A stretch of DNA of 64,000 nt from Symbiodinium natans (taxonomy: Eukaryota > Sar > Dinophyceae > Suessiales > Symbiodiniaceae): the NCBI GenBank assembly GCA_905221605.1, contig CAJNDS010002452.1, positions 62,001 to 126,000 on the forward strand. The letters run 5' to 3'. Below are positions 10,034-22,096 of this stretch, one piece after another. The notes under the pieces were generated by a model. The model had not been told where the DNA came from. It did not search any database and saw only the letters and a list, made by a program, of their open reading frames with translations. The translations under genes were made by a program, and so were the position numbers. Each line of letters starts with the position of its first letter. The first letter of the stretch is position 1.

Positions 10034-10735
10034 ACTTAGGCTGCAACTTACCCTTGTTGCGGGGTGCGTGGGAGTCCCAGGTATCTGAGCTTTCATGCTC
10101 ATGCTTCGGCTTGTTCAAGGCTTGCGCAAGATTTCGGCAAGCTCAGGGTTTGCATTAGGGGTTCGGGTGTTCGGGGTTTGTTTAGGGTTTAGGGTTTCGA
10201 GGTTTTACGACTTAGGGGTCTGCCGTTTGGCTAGGGCAGGACTCGGTCCTGAACCACGGCAAAGGAAAAGCAATTCATGCATCGATGCTGCGAAGAGCCA
10301 CCTTAGTCACTCTGGCAGCTCTTGCCCTAAACCCTAAACCCTAAACCCTAAACCGTAAACCCTAAACCCTAAACCCTAAACCCTAAACCCCTTGCTGAGC
10401 CATATGGCCCTGGGCCAGCCAAGCTTGGAAACGTTGCAACATTGAAACTCTGGTCATCGAGTCATCTGAATCCCTAAGCCCTAACCCCGACACCCTGAAC
10501 GTAGGATTTGGGGTTTAGGGTTTAGGGTTTAGGGCTACGTACCCCCTTGAGGACCCAACCCGAAACCAACATGGATGGAGCTCAGCCAATTATATACCCT
10601 ACTGTACACCCTAAACCCTAAACCCCAGCCCCTAAACTCTACATCTTAAACCCAAAACTCTAAACCCTGAACCACAAAGGTGAAGAACCCTGCAACGTAC
10701 ATCTTTCGGGTTTAGGGCCTATAAATTGGGATATT

Positions 10736-11020
10736 TCTCTAGTACCTGCTGTTATAATCCTTATTAAGGACTGTTGTTTAGGGTCTATAAATTCTTGTAC
10801 TAACAGCCCTCAATAGGGATTCTAGTACCCGCTGTTATAATCCTTATTAAGGACTGTTGTTTAGGGTCTAGAAATTCTTGTACTAACAGCCCTCAATAGG
10901 GATTCTAGTACCCGCTGTTATAATCCTTATTAAGGCCTGTTGTTTAGGTCTATAAATTCTTGTACTAACAGCCCTTAATAGGGTTCTAGTACCCCCTGTT
11001 ATAATCCTTATTAAGGACTG
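10736..11020 (+). repeat. Four tandem copies of an 83-base unit
   Basis: Copies start near 10737, 10820, 10903 and 10984. Each runs from TCTAGTACCCGCTGTTATAA through TCCTTATTAAGGACTG to ACAGCCCTCAATAGGG. The unit contains the small palindrome TCCTTATTAAGGA. The last copy is truncated and continues into GGCGGGAACATCCC, a motif that recurs at 13336 and near 48000. Confidence 0.85.
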
Positions 11021-12102
11021 GTAGTATAAGGCGGGAACATCCCAATCAAGAAAAACCTAAAACCTAAAACCTAAGCTTACTAGTACGTAGGGGGGAACGA
11101 GTCCCGGGCTTAGAATTTTTCAGCTATTGGCCCAAACCCCTCCACCCTCCACCCTAAACTCTATACCCCAAAGTCTAAAGTCTAAACCTCAAAGCCTGAA
11201 CCCTAAACTCTAAACCCTAAACCCTAAACCCTAAACCCTAAACCCTAAACCCTAAGCCCTGAACCCCGCGCACCCCATGGGCCAATCTCGGCTCAAAGAT
11301 TCATTGTCGTCAGCAGCCTGCGGGCAAACCCTCAACCCTAAACCAGAAACTACACCTAACGGTCCATGTACCGAAACAGGGACTACCTGGGTCTTAAAAT
11401 CCCTAAACCCTAAACCCTAAACCCTAAACCCTAAACCCTAAACCCTAAACCCTAAACCCTAATCCAGAAACTATTGGCGTTTGAAGTGGTCCTGGTAGGG
11501 TCTAGTTAGGTTAGCTAAGCTAGTTAGTTGAGTTAGGTGTGTTAAGTTGCTTAAAGAAATCAAATCGGTTCAGGCAGTGCAGTTAGCTAGCTTAGCTTCG
11601 TTAGGCAAAGTTAGTTGGTTGGTTTGCTGGTGTGTGTGTGTGTGTGTGCAGGGATTAATTAAGATGGGGCCAGGGCTGATTAGGACCTAGTCTTTCAGCC
11701 CAATAAGCCCTTGCCTTCCCTGAACCAAGACTCCCTTAATCCCTTCCTCCTAATATAAATACACCCCTAATATAAAAACCCTTTGGCCCCAAAACCCGGT
11801 CCGGCAGTCGCCCCTTGTAATATCTGTATAGAATTAGGGGGCGGGGAAGCCTGAAACTTATTTGGCCTAAAGCTTGAAACCTGCTCTATGACTGAGCCAG
11901 CAAGCTAGAAGGACTGGTTGTTTTGTTCGGACAAACGATCAGAACCCCCCCCCCCCTTTATTAAAAACTTTTTGGGGGTTTGGGGGATTTTTATGCTGCC
12001 GGGGAAGGGGGGTTATATTAGGGGGGAGGGATTAATCAGAAGGTACCTTGACCAGGAGCGCAATGGGAGGATTGCTACATCAAAAGCATCCTAGAGAGAT
12101 AG

Positions 12103-12300
12103 ATGTCAGCCTTGTGTCAGCTTTGCCCGCGACGTGCCCCCTGCAGCACCCCACCACCCATCCGGCATTCAGCAGGTATGCCGGAAGACCGTATCCCACT
12201 GCTGCCTGCCAGCAGCATCGTTGTCGGCGAGCGTTTCTCCGTGTGCCGCTCGAATCCCAGAGCCCTAAACACTAAACCCTACGAGTATACCATCGCAAGA
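12103..12300 (+). CDS. Possible exon, unknown product
   Basis: A unique island with an open plus-strand frame containing MPEDRIPLLPASSIVVGE. The start GTATGCC follows CAGCAG at about 12170, and the frame becomes telomeric-like after about 12260. No domain is recognised; a second plus frame is also open. Confidence 0.3.
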
Positions 12301-12881
12301 GAGTCTCTCACACATCAGGGGTTGAACAGCTTGGGGCTTAGCATTTGGGACTGACAGGGTGGGTTCTAAGAACCATAACCCATCAACACTAAAACCTCAA
12401 CCCAACCAAAAACTGCAGTTCGTAAAGCTAGGGTGTCGGGAAAACCGGCATTCGCCTGCCATCCAAGTTGTGTTGCCTGCTTGCCTCTTGAAGCAAAGTC
12501 CCCAATCACTCTAACCCAAACCCCGAATTCTACCCCTATAGCCACACAATCACCTTTAAACCCAAAACCTCAACACCCTAGTCACAGTCCCTTCCCCGGA
12601 ATATTTACCAACCCCCCTGCCCCCTAATAAAAAATATCTCATTAGAGCGCGAATGATTATAGTATCTGGGGAGTATTGAATATTAGGGGGTGGGGGGGGG
12701 GGGGGGTAAAATAAAGGGGGATGGGATTAACTACTCTTCTATAGGATCCCCAGTAGCCTAGGATGAAAAAAAAATAACAGGGCACCCTTCCTGGTTTAGT
12801 TAGAGTTCAAGGGTACTGCTGGGCTAAGCTACTGTACAAAGGAGACCAGAATATCTTCTATGCAGCCCTCGTATGGTAACC

Positions 12882-13005
12882 TACAAGGAGGGGCCCCCTT
12901 ACTATAGCAACTTTACTTAAGGGACTTCTAACCTAAGTGAGGATCCTTATAACCCAACTTTGGGCTCTTACAACTCTACTTATAACTACGGGGCCCCTCC
13001 TTGTA
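12882..13005. mobile_element. Fold-back (MITE-like) element, TIR TACAAGGAGGGGCCCC
   Basis: A 124-base segment is bounded by TACAAGGAGGGGCCCC and its exact inverse complement (16 bases). It has no coding capacity. A longer relative lies at 21673-21891. Confidence 0.7.
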
Positions 13006-13572
13006 ACTAAAGATCCTGAACAAGAACCCACCCAGTGTGAAAGGCCCGTGCCTGGCGCAAAGGTCTTTGTAACTGCGGACCTTGCTCGGTAAGGGACAGC
13101 TGCATTTAGTCGGAGAGCCGGTTGAGACCCTAAACCCTAAACCCTAAACCCTAAACCCTAAACCCTAAACCCTAAACCCTAAACCACGATTTAATTAGAA
13201 TGAGTGCTCTGTGTAAGGCGGACGCAAGTGTGCTGTGTCAGGTTTCTGTGTTAGGGTTTAGGGTTTTAGGGTTTATAGGCCCCCCTGTATAATCATAATA
13301 TAACCCCTATCAAGAACTGTTAAAGTATAAAAGGGAACATCCCAACCTTCACCTATAAAGGAATATAAGGAAGGATTTGAACTCCAGGATCCAAACCCTA
13401 AACCCTAAACCAGCAGTACAAGGATCCGCTTTTGGTGGCTGTTTTTACAAGGGAACCGGGCTCCAAAAAACGTAGTGTTCAAACCCTTGTAGGCACAAAG
13501 TAAATTCCGCCCTTAAGCCCTAAACCCTAAACCCTATATAAACCCTAAACCCTAAACCCTGAACCCAGTGAG

Positions 13573-13623
13573 GTCCCCGACATCTCCGGACGCCTTCCGG
13601 AAGCGCAGAAGAAACCTCAGTGA
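13573..13623 (+). CDS. Possible terminal exon, unknown product
   Basis: After GTGAG an exon could begin with GTC and read VPDISGRLPEAQKKPQ followed by TGA. The start fits the AG|G habit in phase 0. It is flanked by telomeric-type sequence on the left. No domain is recognised. Confidence 0.3.
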   Translation, partial: VPDISGRLPEAQKKPQ

Positions 13624-14396
13624 CGGAAGTGACCTTCACCCTGTGGTAGGAGTTCTCTAAGTCTCTAAAGAGGGTTTAGCGTTTAGGGCTTAGGGTTTAG
13701 GGGTCCAGGGTTTTGAGTTTATGAGCTAAGGGACGTAAGCCCAAAACCCTAAACCTGGCTTAGCCGGTCAGGTAAGGGTCAGGTCCACACTTCGCCGCCC
13801 TCGACTCGATGACCAAAATGGCTAAAGTTTAGGGATGTCAGTGGCGCTCGCGGGTTTAGGATTTAGGGTTCAGGGATTAGGATTTAGGGTTCGGGTCTTG
13901 GATAAGAGCCGCACCCGCCGCCGCTATCCGCTTGCAGAATCTCCGCCTCCGCTGGCGTCGGGGCGGGGGTTTAGGGTTTAGGTTTCGGGTTTCGGGTTTG
14001 GGGTTTGGGGTTTGGGGTTTGGGGTTTGGGGTGTGGGGTTTGGGTTTTAGGTTCAGGGTTCAGGGTTCAGGGTTTAGGGTTAGGGTTTAGGGCTTCAGGT
14101 CGGTCTTTTACCTGCCCAGAGCACGCTGCACCTTGAAAGCTAATTAGGCTTGGCGGGCATGCCGAGTGTCGGGGGCTTCTGTTTGAAGGTTTCTAGGCTC
14201 GGGAGGAGAAATGCTGAGCTTAGAGGTTATTTGGGGTTTAGGGTTTAGGGTTTAGGGTTTAGGGCTAGACCTTCAGCCCCAGAACCTCCCCCTAAGGCCC
14301 TAAGACCCCAAAACCCGTTCAAGCCCCACACGCCTGGAAGCGGACGCCCTGGCTCTGGCCGCGCACCTCAGCTTCGACTTTGCTTAAGCGGTTCGG

Positions 14397-14622
14397 TTTA
14401 GGGTTTAGGGTTTAGGGTTTAGGGTTTAGGGTTTAGGGTTTAGGGTTTAGGGTTTAGGGTTTAGGGTTTAGGGTTTAGGGTTTAGGGTTTAGGGTTTAGG
14501 GTTTAGGGTTTAGGGTTTAGGGTTTAGGGTTTAGGGTTTAGGGTTTAGGGTTTAGGGTTTAGGGTTTAGGGTTTAGGGTTTAGGGTTTAGGGTTTAGGGT
14601 TTAGGGTTTAGGGTTTAGGGGG
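14397..14622 (+). repeat. Longest perfect TTTAGGG array
   Basis: About 32 uninterrupted TTTAGGG units in one orientation. It is followed by a unique stretch and then another array at about 14729-14790. Confidence 0.95.
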
Positions 14623-15422
14623 GTTTAGGAAGGGAGGGTTGAAGGCTCAGAGAGTTTGCAGTTCAGAGGCTTCAGAGGCTACAGCGATTGTAGGCTGCCC
14701 CCAAGGGCGAATAGCAAACAACAGCTACTAGGGTTTAGGGTTTAGGGTTTAGGGTTTAGGGTTTAGGGTTTAGGGTTTAGGGTTTAGGGTCTAGACTCCT
14801 AAACCCCAAACCCCCAAAAACCCCAAAGCCCTAGTAGGGTCGAGTCAGGTCGAGCAAATTGGAACATTGCAAGATCAGAGACTTGGACTTTCTGAGACCG
14901 TTGTTGCAGCCGAATGATTCTTAAGGATGTTTAGGGTTCAGGGTTTAGGGTTTAGGGTTTGGGGTTTGGGGTTTAGGGTTTAGGGTTTAGGGTTTCGGGT
15001 TTAGGGTTTAGGGTTTACGGCGTAGGGTTACGGAGGAACCTAGGAAATGAGCAGGTGCCCTTCTTTTCATTTCCAGGGGCTGGGAGCCTGAACAAAGCCG
15101 CTCAGGGCCCACTTTTGTGTTTCGGGTTGAGGGTTTTAGGTTCAGGGCTTCGGGTTTTGGGTTTCGGGTTTCGGGTTCTGTCCGTCAAGCATAGGCCCCC
15201 CGGCCACGAAATTCGACGTCTGTCGATAGCTGATGCCGTGTGAAATCAAGGCTCTTGTCACCTGGCATTGCTGCAACGCAAGAAAGAAAGAAACCCCTGA
15301 ACCCTAATCACTAAAACCCTAAACCCTAAAGACTTGCACATCTATTTTCTTATAATATATACAAAATATAAAAAAAGAAATAAATAAATATATATACATA
15401 TAAATATAAATATAAATAAATA

Positions 15423-15460
<38 letters not shown>

Positions 15461-15665
15461 TTATATATCCCTACCTGATCTCTATCATGACAAAACATCA
15501 ACCACGCAGCGCACTCACTTCCAACTTCCAACTCGCCGGGTCCCAACAATGTAGGAGCCAGAATCGTTAGAATAGGGGTTTAGGGTTTAGGGTTTAGGGT
15601 TAGAGGGTTTTGGGGGCTATTGTGGTCTAATGATGAATAGGAATAGGGTTCTTGGGGGGCTATTG

Positions 15666-15795
15666 TCTAGGCTGCCCAGTAACCAAGGCTTTAAAAGGGT
15701 GCCCTTTTTTGCTTAATGGGGTTTATAAGGGAACCTAAATCCCCCCCCCCCCCCCAAAAAAAAAAAAGGAACAAGAGTACTACTGGGCATCCTAG
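15666..15795. mobile_element. Fold-back element, CTAGG...CCCAGT family
   Basis: Ends are CTAGGCTGCCCAGTA and TACTGGGCATCCTAG, near-perfect inverted repeats. The inside has AAAAGGGTGCCCTTTTTT on the left and a homopolymer C/A run on the right. It is a divergent relative of the copies at 28640, 34103, 49414 and 49520. Confidence 0.6.
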
Positions 15796-16456
15796 TTGTG
15801 GTCTAGTGATTAATAGGAATAGGGTTTTTGGGAGGTTTTAATAGTCTGATGACAAAGGGACCATAAGGGAATATTATGAATAACTATTCCGACCCCCTAT
15901 GTGATTCCGTGGCGTCTAGAACCCGGTCGGGCTGAGGATCCTCGACGCGCCCAATACATGCCCAAAACCTCTCTACAACAACCTGGGATACGCACCACTT
16001 TTTTGCGCATTTTTGGCACATATCTAGCCTTTGTAAAAGAGCCAACCAAACATCGTGTATGTGAAGTTTCCCTTACATAGCTCAAATTCAAATGGCCCCC
16101 ATCCCGATCAATCCCAACACAGGAACCGGAGACGTGAATTACGGCAGAGCTCCTAACCCTAGAAACCCTAAAAACCTAAACCCTAGGGTTTAGGGTTTAG
16201 GGTTTAGGGTTTAGGGTTTAGGGTTTAGGGTTTAGGGTTTAGGGTTTAGGGCTTAGGGGATACGGGAAAGTATAAGATATCCCGAGGGTCTACCTGGGGT
16301 TTGCGGAAATAGGGGTGTGCCCCAAATTAACCCCCAAATTTGTAGCCCTTTTTGTCGGAACCCCAAAAAGGGTACCCCTATTTTCGGAAACTCCCACCTA
16401 GACGCTAAACCCTAAACTCTAAACCCTCATGTTGTGGCCTGAACGCGGGGTTCAAG

Positions 16457-16516
16457 GATTCTCCTGTGGCGGACGAAGTGCTGGCCTCCTGCATGACTTG
16501 CCGCGGTGGCTGGGAG
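16457..16516 (+). CDS. Exon candidate, phase 0/0, unknown product
   Basis: Between TTCAAG|G and GAG|GTGTTG lies a 60-base exon of exactly 20 codons, DSPVADEVLASCMTCRGGWE. Both ends follow the AG|G pattern. Heptamer repeats occur on both sides. The product is not recognised; the frame also stays open for a few codons downstream. Confidence 0.4.
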
Positions 16517-17099
16517 GTGTTGCATGAAACCTGGGCAGAGCATCGTAATCCCCAAGCCCAAACCCTAAACCCTAACCCCTAAACCCGAAACCCCAAACCC
16601 TAAACTCTAAACCCCAAACCCTAACTTCGCTGAAACCCCGAGCCCTAAGCCAGGGCCTTTTGTCTAAGGTTCTTCGCACGCCACAGGGGCTTAGGGGTTT
16701 AGGGCTCAGGGTCTAGGGTTTAGGGCTAGATTTAGGGCCTGCTAAATCAAGTAAAAGTACTCCCCACCAAGAAAGAAACCCTAAACCCTAAACACTAAAC
16801 CCTACACCCTAAAAACTTGCACATCTATCGATTCTTCCTATAATCCCTACCTGATCTCTATGAAAAAACATGAACTACGCAGCGCAATCCGGCAACCCCG
16901 AAGAAACCTAGACCCTAGAACCCTAGAACACTAGAAACTCTAGAACCCCAGACTCGAAACCCGCCAAACCCGCAGGCGCGAAAACAACCCTAAACCCTAA
17001 ACCCTAAACCCTGAACTCTAAACCCTAAACCCTAAACCCTAAACCCTAAAACCTAAACCCTAAACCCTAAACCCTAAACCTAAACCCTAAACCGCAAAC

Positions 17100-17157
17100 C
17101 TCGGCTCCGAGACCGCCACATCATCGCAGCTGCGTGCTTTCTCGGGGGCGTGGTGGC
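17100..17157 (-). CDS. Exon candidate, unknown product
   Basis: On the minus strand CTCTAG|GCC starts 19 codons (ATTPPRKHAAAMMWRSRSR) plus one base, ending at CGAG|GTTTGCGG. The GT donor falls directly in degenerate TTTAGGG sequence. Arg-rich, no domain recognised. Confidence 0.35.
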
Positions 17158-17645
17158 CTAGAGTTGAGGGGCTTCGGGAGAAGGGGCTTAGGGGTTCAGG
17201 AGGTTTGGGGGGGTTTGGGGTTTACTGCTGGAGAGAAGGGACTTAGGTTACGGAGCTCAGGGGTTTCGGGGGTTTGGGGGGGGCTTAGGGGGCCTTAGGA
17301 GGGCTTAGGGGATTTTAGGGGTTTAGAGGGGAGGTTTTGCTTCTGAAAGATCATGAGCACCATCCACATCGACAGCGTCATTCCACCCATAACAAGTTCC
17401 CTGAAACTCGGAACCTTCAACCGTGATTTTTACCCATGATAGTAAGCCCCGACTCCCTGACGCATCATACCCAAACCCTGATGCCCTCATACGCCAAAGA
17501 CCCTAAAAACAAACCTTGGTAAACCTTAAGCCCTACTCGTTGGCACCCTAAACCCTAAACCCTAAACCCTAAGCCCTAAGCCCTAAGCCCTAAACCCCCC
17601 TAATCCCCTAATCCTTGTTATCCAACCAAAACCCCCAAAGCCAAG

Positions 17646-17708
17646 GAATACAGAACTGGGCGCAAGTCCAAGCTCCCATGCCGCTGGCGGCACGCCGTAC
17701 GACCTCAG
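17646..17708 (+). CDS. Exon candidate, phase 0/0, unknown product
   Basis: CCAAG|GAA to CTCAG|GCTGCT gives 63 bases, exactly 21 codons, from EYRTGRKSKLPCRW to RHAVRPQ. Both ends fit AG|G with a GC donor. No domain is recognised. Confidence 0.4.
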
Positions 17709-18352
17709 GCTGCTCGCGAGGGCGTTTAGATGAGGCTTTGCAGGGGTTTAGAAGGTTTAGGGTTTAGGGTTTGGGGTTTGGGGTTTAGGGTTTGGCTTGG
17801 GGTTTAGGGTTTGGGGTTTAGGGTTTAGAGGATTGTAGGGCTTATAGGTTTTATACGGTTTGCAGGGTTTCTGGGGTCTAGAGGGATTCGGGGTTCAGGC
17901 TTTAGGATTTACCTATAGTCTATAGTTGTTGCTCCCACGATAAGGCTTCAAAGCAGCGACACACCTCAAACTCAAGGCGCCTACAGGGCCCGCCTACCGC
18001 ACGTCAGGAGTGAGCTAGGACTTCACCTAGCAAAGTGTGATCCGGGGCAAGGGCAAAGGGGGGTTTAGGACTTAGAGACCATGTGAACTCGAGTAGCAAA
18101 CCCAACGATCTACGAGTCTCAGGATTGCACCCACTCTAATCTTGGCAATCAAAAAACGGGGTGGCATAGAGTCACTTGCCATACGTGGATAGTTGCATGG
18201 TTTCCTTAGTATGGGCACTGAAAAGGGCCCCCCTTATATACCCTGTATATAGCCTATACAACCGAATACAACCCAAGGGCCCACACTTCAGGTTACCGGA
18301 CGATATAAAGGGCCCATAGAACTACCCTTAGAATATATTCAGACATTGAGGC

Positions 18353-18618
18353 CTTCTTTGCCCGACAAGGGTCACAGGTCACCTCCAAGAGTGGAACTTC
18401 ATGCCAGCTGTCTTGGCAGCCGTGGCCATCGTGGTGGATAATGGCTTGGTCCCATCCGCAACCACGAGCCTCACGCCCATCTTCGCGAAGCTGGGCATTT
18501 GGGTGGCACTCGGCGAAGTGACTCAACCTGTCGCACCCGTCGAAGTCGCCGTTTTTGGAGTACTTCTTTGACGGCTTGCGCTGGCCTGTGCCCTCATAGC
18601 GTCCGAAGACGGCTACGC
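18353..18618 (-). CDS. Cys/His-rich exon, 88 codons, unknown product
   Basis: This is the longest single exon candidate in the telomeric mosaic. It begins after GAGCAG|GC with VAVFGRYEGTGQRKPSKKYS, continues through DGCDRLSHFAECHPNA and HHDGHGCQDSWHEVPLLEV, and ends CDPCRAKK before a GC donor. It has seven cysteines and many His/Trp residues, as in a small secreted or metal-binding domain (inference). The opposite strand is also open but purely hydrophobic, as an antisense shadow would be. The downstream end is uncertain because the frame stays open to 18293. Confidence 0.45.
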
Positions 18619-19669
18619 CTGCTCAGGGTTCAGGGTTTAGGGTTTTGGGTTTATAGGGTTTAGGGTATGTGCATGCAGTTCCTACGCTGTGCGGCTATAA
18701 GCCCCTCACATCTTACTTAAGCTGAAAGCCTGACACCAGGGGTTTTGCGTTTAGGGCACACTGCGCACCACTTGCTCCAAAAAACCAAATGAGAAACTCC
18801 CCGACCTGCCACGAACAATAACAGCAACGCTAAAACATGGCAATAGCGATAATATGCTTGAACACTCAAGCAGGTTGTTTTTCTAAATTACGGCCCCTTT
18901 CCGGGCACCCTACAAGGCATGATTAGAAAACCCCTAAACTCTAAACCTCCCTAAACTCTGAACACCTTATCAAAAGGACGCCCCCCAAAAAGGGACCTTA
19001 CAAGAACAGGCCCAGTAACAGTCTTGTAATACAGGCACCCCTTTTTGGGGTTTGTTTACTTTATAAGCGAAGCCTTAATAACCCACCAAAAAGGGTAAAC
19101 TGGACCGAGGAGTAACCTAGGAATAGAAAGGGTGCCCATTGCAGGCCAACTCCTTCTTCTGGGGGCGGCACCAACATACACACCAACACTGCTCCCTAAA
19201 CCCTAAACCCTAAACCCTAAACCCTAAACCCTAAACCCTAAACCCTAAACCCTAAACCCTAAACCCTAGACCCTAGACCCTAGACCCTAGACCCTAAACC
19301 CTAAACCGAAACAAACAGACAAACAACACCCAGGAGACGGCTGGCGGGATCGCCTACCACCGGGGACAGACCGAAGATCAGTGTGAGAATTACTTTTTGT
19401 GTCACAGGGGGTTGTAAGGGAACCCAAACCCGAAGAAAGGGTTTAGGGTTTAGGGTTTAGGGTTTAGGGTTTAGGGTTTAGGGTTTAGGGTTTAGGGTTT
19501 AGGGTTTAGGGTTTAGGGTTTAGGGTTACTCTGGTTCCTAGAAAAGGGTACCACTGAGCTAACAAGTGAACAAAAAAAACGGTTTAGGGTTTAGGGTTTA
19601 GGGTTTAGGGTTTAGGGTTTAGGGTTTAGGATTTAGGGTTTAGGGTTTAGACTGGGATCCCCTGCGTAG

Positions 19670-19696
19670 GCCTGGGAGTCGCGCGAGCCTGGACAG
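19670..19696 (+). CDS. Very short exon candidate (9 codons)
   Basis: CGTAG|GCC to GACAG|GTTGAG encloses AWESREPGQ in phase 0/0, between TTTAGGG and CCCTAAA arrays. At this length chance cannot be excluded. Confidence 0.25.
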
Positions 19697-20512
19697 GTTG
19701 AGGCAGGTTGCGTAAGGAACGCAAACCATAAACCCCTATAAACCCTAAACCCTAAACCCTAAACCCTAAACCCTAAACCCTAAACCCTAAACCCTAAACC
19801 CTAAACCCTAACCACTAAACCCCTAAACCCCCCAACTGCGGCTGGGGTGTTGGCCCTAGGTTTAGGGCTTAGGGTTTATGGTTTGGGGTTTAGGGTTCGG
19901 GTTTTATGGTTTGGGGTTTAGGGTTTAGGGTTTTAGGGTTTGGGGTTTAGGGTCCAGGGTTTTGGGGTCGTAGGGTTTCGGGTTTAGGGTTAGGGGTTTA
20001 TGGTTTGGGGTTAGGGTCCAGGGTTTAGGGTTTTGGGCTCAGTTCAGTTCGGTCAGGAGGTTTGGGGTCGTAAGGATTCGGTTTTGGTTTGGGGTTTACG
20101 GTAAGGGGTTTGAGGTGGTAGGGTTGGGGTTTGGAGTTTAGGATTTATGGTTCGGGGTTGAGGGCTTAGGGGTCTGTAGGGTTTAGGGCTTGTGGAATTC
20201 TAAAGCGGGGGAACCATGAAATGGAGTTGCGTTCGCCATCGTCCCGACCAAAGGTTGATAGCACGGGAGTGAGGGTAAAAACCTAAACCCTAAACCCTAA
20301 ACCCTCAACCCTCAACCTTCAACCCTAACCCTAAACCCTAAACCCTAAACCCCCGCAAAGAAGGCACAGGGCGCCCTTGGGTTGCAGTCCCCTTGACTGG
20401 ATCTGTGCGTGCCTGCAACTTATAGGGTTTAGGGTTTAGGGTTTAGGGTTTAGGGTTTAGGGTTTAGGGTTTAGGGTTTAGGGTTTAGGGTTTAGGGTTT
20501 AGGGGCCATAGC

Positions 20513-20600
20513 GCAGCGGCTGCACAAGTGGAATCCTGAGCTGGTGGGAGACAGTGAGCACAGCATCAGCGTTGCTCATCCAGAGCTTCCACTTGTTCCT
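20513..20600 (+). CDS. Exon candidate, unknown product
   Basis: Directly after a TTTAGGG array ending TTTAGGGGCC the plus frame reads AIAQRLHKWNPELVGDSEHS, then ISVAHPELPLVP. The array itself would supply the acceptor AG. The 3' end is not clear. Composition is typical of coding sequence. Confidence 0.4.
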
Positions 20601-21672
20601 CAAAGCACCTGCATGCGAAGTCGTGCCCCATTAATGTGGTATCCTGATTAGTGTGGGGGCCCCCCCCCCCCAACTAAATCCACCCCCGCAATAGTGTCAC
20701 CAAAAAAAGGGACCCCCCCAAACTAATTTTCGGCCCCGGGCCCCCCCCACCGGCTCCTCTTCATTTCCTCTTCGCTCCTCTTCCCTCTCCTCTTCCTCTG
20801 GGGATGACAGCTCAGAACTCCGACTTGAAGCTGCTCTTCTTTTGCTCTTTTCTTTCATCATCTTGTTCTCTTTTTTCTCTCTTCCGAAACCCATGCCCGA
20901 AAAACTTTACTTTATCGTGAGAATTTGTGTCTCCTGAATAATTTTTGGAAAACTTGTCATTATTGGAGGGGTCCAGACTAATCAGGATACGACATTAGGG
21001 TTTAGGGTTTAGGGTTTAGGGTTTATTTAGGCTTCTGGATTGACGAGAAACAATGCCAGGGAGAGCCGCGCCCTGGCATGTCATTTGCTGTTAGCTAACA
21101 GTGGGAAAAGCCCGGCACGGCCTAACAGAAAACTACGCCGGGTTTAGGGTTTTATGGTTTGGGTTTAGGGTTGATGGTTTGGGGTTTAGGGCTTAGGGTT
21201 TTGTGTTTAGGGTTGTACGCTTCGGGGTTTAGGCTTGGGGGTTTGCGTTTGTAGAGCTTAGGGTTTGGGGTTAAGGGTTAAGGGTTAAAGGGTTAAGGGT
21301 TAAGGGTTAAGGGTTAAGGGTTAAGGGTTAAGGGTTGCATGGTTTGGGAATACTCCTAAGAGGCGCAAGGTTCGAGGATTTCGGATCTTGGGTAGGCTGC
21401 AGGATGCAGGATGGTCAATGCGCTGACTAAGCTCCAATCATGTAGGGTTTAGGGTTTAGGGTTTAGGGTTTAGGGTTTAGGGTTTAGGGTTTAGGGTTTA
21501 GGGTTTAGGGTTTAGGGTTTAGGGTTTAGGAGCCACACCTGGACCCTGCACAGTAGCGAGTTTCAAAAACAAAAAAGCTTGCTTGCAAATCTACATCAGG
21601 GCTCGCAAGTAAGCGAGATGTGTGCACAGGGTTTTGGGGTGCTAACTGGGCTAGCCTGGGTCCTGGAGCTTC

Positions 21673-21891
21673 TACAAGGAGGGGCCGCCGAGTTATAAGT
21701 AGAGTTATAAAAACCCTAAATTGGGTTATAAGGATCCTAACTTAGGTTATAAGTAGAGTTATAAGAACCCTAGATTGGGTTATGAGGATCGAGTTATAAG
21801 AACCCTAAATTGGGCTATAAGGATCCTAACTTAGGTTATAAGTCCCTTAAGGAAAGCGACTATAGTATATAAGGGGGCCCCTCCTTATATA
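21673..21891. mobile_element. Fold-back element, TACAAGGAGGGGCC family, with internal duplications
   Basis: The left end TACAAGGAGGGGCC and the right end GGGGGCCCCTCCTTATATA pair as imperfect inverted repeats. The interior has three copies of a unit with GAGTTATAAGAACCCTAAAT and GGTTATAAGGATCCTAACTT. Related to 12882-13005. Confidence 0.6.
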
Positions 21892-22096
21892 CAGGAACGA
21901 CTGTAAGTTGCGACCCCATTTAGGTACACGGACACCCTGCACTACTGAACCCTCAACTCGAAACCCTAAACCCTGAACCCTAAACCACCGAATTATGCCC
22001 TATTTCAGTCCAGGATTTCTGGGTGGACTGTGAGAACTGTTTGAGGTTTAGGGTTTGGGGTTTAGGTTTAGAGTTTAGGGTTTGGGGTTTAGGTTT

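Noticed and set aside
10736-11020. CRISPR-like repeat array
   Set aside because: The copies are contiguous tandem units of 83 bases with no unique spacers, and the genome is eukaryotic.
14310-14390. Exon on either strand (minus VRGQSQGVRFQ; plus LEADALALAAHLSFDFA)
   Set aside because: Both strands are equally plausible and neither has two supported boundaries, so no feature was called.
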